From assembly GCA_050084985.1 (NCBI GenBank), contig JBITNC010000001.1, positions 115,506,001 through 115,570,000 on the forward strand: a stretch of 64,000 bases of DNA, in the 5' to 3' direction. Source of the stretch: Nageia nagi (Eukaryota; Pinophyta). The notes beneath the pieces were generated by a model. The model had not been told where the DNA came from, did not search any database, and saw only the letters and a list, made by a program, of their open reading frames with translations. Each line of letters begins with the position of its first letter. The stretch's first letter is position 1. A program made the translations under genes and the position numbers. Positions 60,700-64,000 of this stretch are shown here, in pieces.

Positions 60700-61529
60700 A
60701 TTAACATATTAATGCTTGATACAAGTATAATACCTAAAAACCCTAATAATTAATCCAAGATCAATTATTTTTGGGAATGATAGGACATGGGGTGGTTTTA
60801 TTTTATAAACTTGGTTACAACTTATTAGAATGTACAAACCACTTAAGGGTATTGCCCTAATACCCATGGCTCCCCAAGATATGGGTATGAGGATGCCAAA
60901 CTCCATGGTGAGCCTAGATGATAGATATGGGTAGGCTAGTATCTCATATCCTTGACAAGGTGTCAGATGAAGATAGCAGTCAAGAAAACTATGGTTATCA
61001 GATTAGGGTAATTAGTAATCATACTACTTATAGTAGAAAATATGAGTATAAAAATTATTCCATAGGTGATGATGCTTACTTGCTCATTAGGAAGTTTTCT
61101 TAGGATAAATTATTTGATCCTATGAATTGAAGGGTTATCATTGAAAAAGGATGTATAACCTAGTGGATGAGCATTCTCTTGTGTGATATGGGCCCTGAGT
61201 AGGAAAGCACTATGTCATGACCAAAATAGTTATTGTAGAGTTCATGAGAAGAAATGGTGGGGTCACTTATGAGGGGTCTCCCAACATGATGAGGGTTGTG
61301 TGGTGAACACCATAAGGAATTTCTTTATGGTTGGCAAATCCATATTTGGCCAATCTTTCCATGTGAGTGTTGACTAGCTAGCATGATATGCTCCTATGGA
61401 TCACCTTCTCCGTTCCTATATCATTCAAGTTATTAAACTAATAAAAATAAAATTAGGTCTAAAATTTTAGGGTTTGTGATGTTAGGAAAAATTGAAAATA
61501 TTATCAAGAAATAGATGGTAGCATTATAG
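60700..61529 (+). repeat. Probable 5' LTR region of the downstream gypsy element
   Basis: Lies immediately before a tRNA-Met primer-binding site; left boundary not determined and no second LTR in the window to compare. Confidence 0.35.
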
Positions 61530-61541
61530 TGGTATCAGAGC
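61530..61541 (+). other. tRNA-iMet primer-binding site
   Basis: Perfect TGGTATCAGAGC followed by the gypsy gag-pol remnant on the same strand. Confidence 0.82.
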
Positions 61542-61599
61542 ATCAAGTTTAAACTCTCTAGTCTATGGTCCATGACTCTTTTGCTATAACAATTTAGGA

Positions 61600-64000
61600 A
61601 GTCAAAATGAGTATGCTTAAGCCTAATGAAAACACCATTTTTTGGACTCAGATTATAGCAATTCCAAGATATGTAACAAGAGCTTTAGGTAGCCTATAAT
61701 GAGGTGCCAAAAATAGCCTTCCCATGAATGCTAATGTAAAGGAAAATAGAATGAATGTTAGGGGTTAAAATGTAAGGAACAAAATAATAAGGAATGCTAA
61801 TAGAAGGGTTCCTAATAATGAAAATGTTTTGCAAGCTACCTCACTCATAATAATGAAGGAGAAGAAGCCATTAGAAGGTTAAAAGAGTAGGGTGGTGCAA
61901 CAACAAGAAATTATAAACAACCTATTAAATCAATGGGCTAAACATCCAAGAGAAGAATTTGTTCTAAAGTAAGCAAGGCCTAAAGCAACAAATGACTAAA
62001 TTAAAGCAAGAATTGAACAAGATATTGCATCAAACCTTAAGAAAGCCCATATTCTAAAGTTTAATAGTAAGTAAGAGGGTGATAAAGTTGAAATGTTGTT
62101 AGAAGAACCAAAGATATATTTCTTCAATGAAGAACATACTCCAGAAATAAAAAATGTATGGTCTGCCTACAACTTTCAAGATATTACACTATAGTAGTGG
62201 AATGATTACAATATTAAGCATGGGATCCAGTACCTAAAATGGCTAGAATTTGTTACAGCATTTCACAAAAGATTCATTTCCCAAATCTACTATGATAGAA
62301 AGTATGAAGAAAACTATACCTTGTAACCAGGATCTATGAGTGTCTAAAGGTACCATCAAAAAATTTTCAAGCTACTCAAATATGTCCCTAAAGATAAGAA
62401 CCATAAGAATGCCCATAGGTTTCTTGTTTGGATAGATCCTAAGATTAATAGTATGGTGAATGTATTGAATCACAAAATTCTTGAAGAAGTGTATGACCTC
62501 ACAAAAAGGAAAGAAACTAATCTAAGTGTTAATAAGATCTTTGTAAATTACATTCTTTTGGATGAAAAAGATAAGAAAATCTATCAAAAGAGTAATAGTG
62601 CAAAGCATCAAGCATAATAGATAAGAAATAAGAAGATAAAAGAAAATAACCATAGTTATAAGGATAGTAACCAACCCAAATTTGGGAAAGGGTCAACTGA
62701 AAAGAAGGATTATAAGAAGAAGAATTTTTAGAGGAAAAATTAGTCATTTTGTAAGAAAAATTTTAACACTTGGAATGGAAGCCAATGTTCCAAGAACTAT
62801 AATTAAGGATTCCCAAACCAAAGAGTCAATCAGAATGCATCTAAGGACAAGTTTCCACAATAGAAGAAGGGTCCTAGATATGGATGTTAGAATTATGGTG
62901 GACCTCACTATGCCAATCAATGTCCCTTGAAAAAAGATCAGTCCAAAGAACAATGTATCTTTGTAGTTACAAGATCAAAATAGGCCATCAAACAAGCCAC
63001 ACCTTCTTCAAATCCATGATAAAATTTATGACAAATATTTTAGGTTTTTGATATATTATGGAGGTATAAATAGTTTTATTTCAAATTCCTTAGTTAAAGA
63101 CATGTCAAAGGCCCAAGAAATTTTAACAAATGAATGGCAAGTGGAGTTTGGATCTAGAAAATAATGCCCTATTAGATAATGATTTAGGGATGTTGAAATA
63201 GAATTATCCAAGGGATATATTATTTGGGATTTGTATGTGGTTTGCTTAGCCTCTTATTATATCATTATAGGAATGGATTGGTTAATGGCATACAAAGCTC
63301 TCACTGAATTCCAAGATAGATGAGTAGAATACACTTATGTATCTCAAAATCTATACATGATGTATAGTGATCAAAGACCTTTTCAGCCTTACTTGATCAC
63401 ATCCATGTAAGTTAAAAGAAGCATTGGAAAAGGAGAGATGATTTATTAGGTCAAGATTAAGGAAATTGAGCAGAGGATAAGGATATAGAACTACTAAATA
63501 AGTACCCTATGCTAAAAGAATACAAAGATGTATTCCCTAAAGATATACCAAGATTATCCCCCAAATAAGAATTTGATTTCTCCATGGGTTTAATGCCTAG
63601 ATTCAATCCTATTTTTTATAAACATCATATAGAATGAATACTATTGAGATGTAAGAGTTAAAGGTACAATTGCAAGATCTATTAGAAAAAGGTTGATAAA
63701 ACCTATTGTATCACCATGGGGTGCTTCTATGTTAGTTTTGAAAAAGAAAGATGGTACTCTAAAGTTGTATATCGATTATCAGATGCTAAATACGGTCACC
63801 ATAAAAGATGGGTATCCTTTACCTAGAAATGATGATTTACTTAACCAACTCAAGGATGTTACTATCTTCTCAAAGATATATTTGAGATTGAGATACCATT
63901 AATTGAGAATTAAGGGATTAGATACTCATAAACTAACTTTCAAAAGTAGGTATGGAAACTATGAGTTTGTGTTAATACTTTTTGGGTTAATGAATGCTCC
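61600..64000 (+). pseudogene. Ty3/gypsy gag-pol remnant, runs off the window
   Basis: Plus strand in order: a gag-like region with many stops (61,600-62,620); a CCHC knuckle relic YGC-xNYGGPHYANQCP (about 62,877-62,925) in which the second Cys is Tyr and a stop interrupts; a protease-downstream motif YYIIIGMDWLMAYKA (about 63,255-63,300); and RT start [59 protein letters not shown] (63,700-63,890), continuing in another phase to YGNYEFVLILFGLMNAP at the window edge. The usual FSKIDL Asp is Tyr (FSKIYL), a catalytic-site loss. Frameshifts and stops throughout; dead copy. Confidence 0.82.

Overview
This window is AT-rich nuclear DNA of a seed plant. It holds one intact protein-coding gene in a sea of decayed retroelements: tRNA-Met-primed LTR retrotransposons, a TRIM, Ty3/gypsy remnants, L1-type LINEs with DUF4283 ORF1, and a tRNA-derived SINE. 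The spacing of decayed repeats and the wording of a dead PPR fragment fit a gymnosperm such as a conifer, but that is inference. There is no bacterial or organellar signal.

Layout. 1-3,800: a dead Ty3/gypsy pol fragment (minus) next to a near-perfect foldback element, then a short conserved reading frame. 3,811-15,373: one 11.6 kb LTR retrotransposon on the minus strand with 5-bp target duplication AATCA. It lacks recognisable gag-pol, but carries tandem repeats, a coiled-coil-like ORF and a GC-rich island. 15,374-19,100: an unidentified retroelement remnant, a TRIM with target duplication ATAAA, and a SINE. 19,100-22,490: the only intact gene, a DUF4220/DUF594 membrane protein with a 5'-UTR intron. 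23,111-33,394 (block B): DUF4283 and zf-RVT remnants, a full-length dead LINE with an 11-bp target duplication, a short conserved ORF, and the promoter/5' end of a second DUF4220-type gene. 33,418-38,569 (A'): an inverted copy of 14,548-19,710 (A). 38,570-48,665 (B'): a second direct copy of B. 48,666-64,000: the orphan 5' end of the second gene, LINE and PPR fragments, a short gypsy element (minus), and a decayed gypsy gag-pol (plus) that runs off the window end.

Main observation. The order A - gene - B - A'(inverted) - B' is a complete duplicated / normal / duplicated pattern with one inverted segment. It is the signature proposed for replication-based template switching. The arms are about 5.15 kb and 10.1-10.3 kb, and all copies look a few percent diverged by eye. 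Because A' carries the promoter, first exon and 5'-UTR of the intact gene in reverse, and B ends in a promoter pointing at it, the structure could make RNA antisense to the gene's 5' end. Separately, 46,689-47,160 looks like a noisy, indel-rich re-copy of neighbouring LINE sequence and may be an assembly error.
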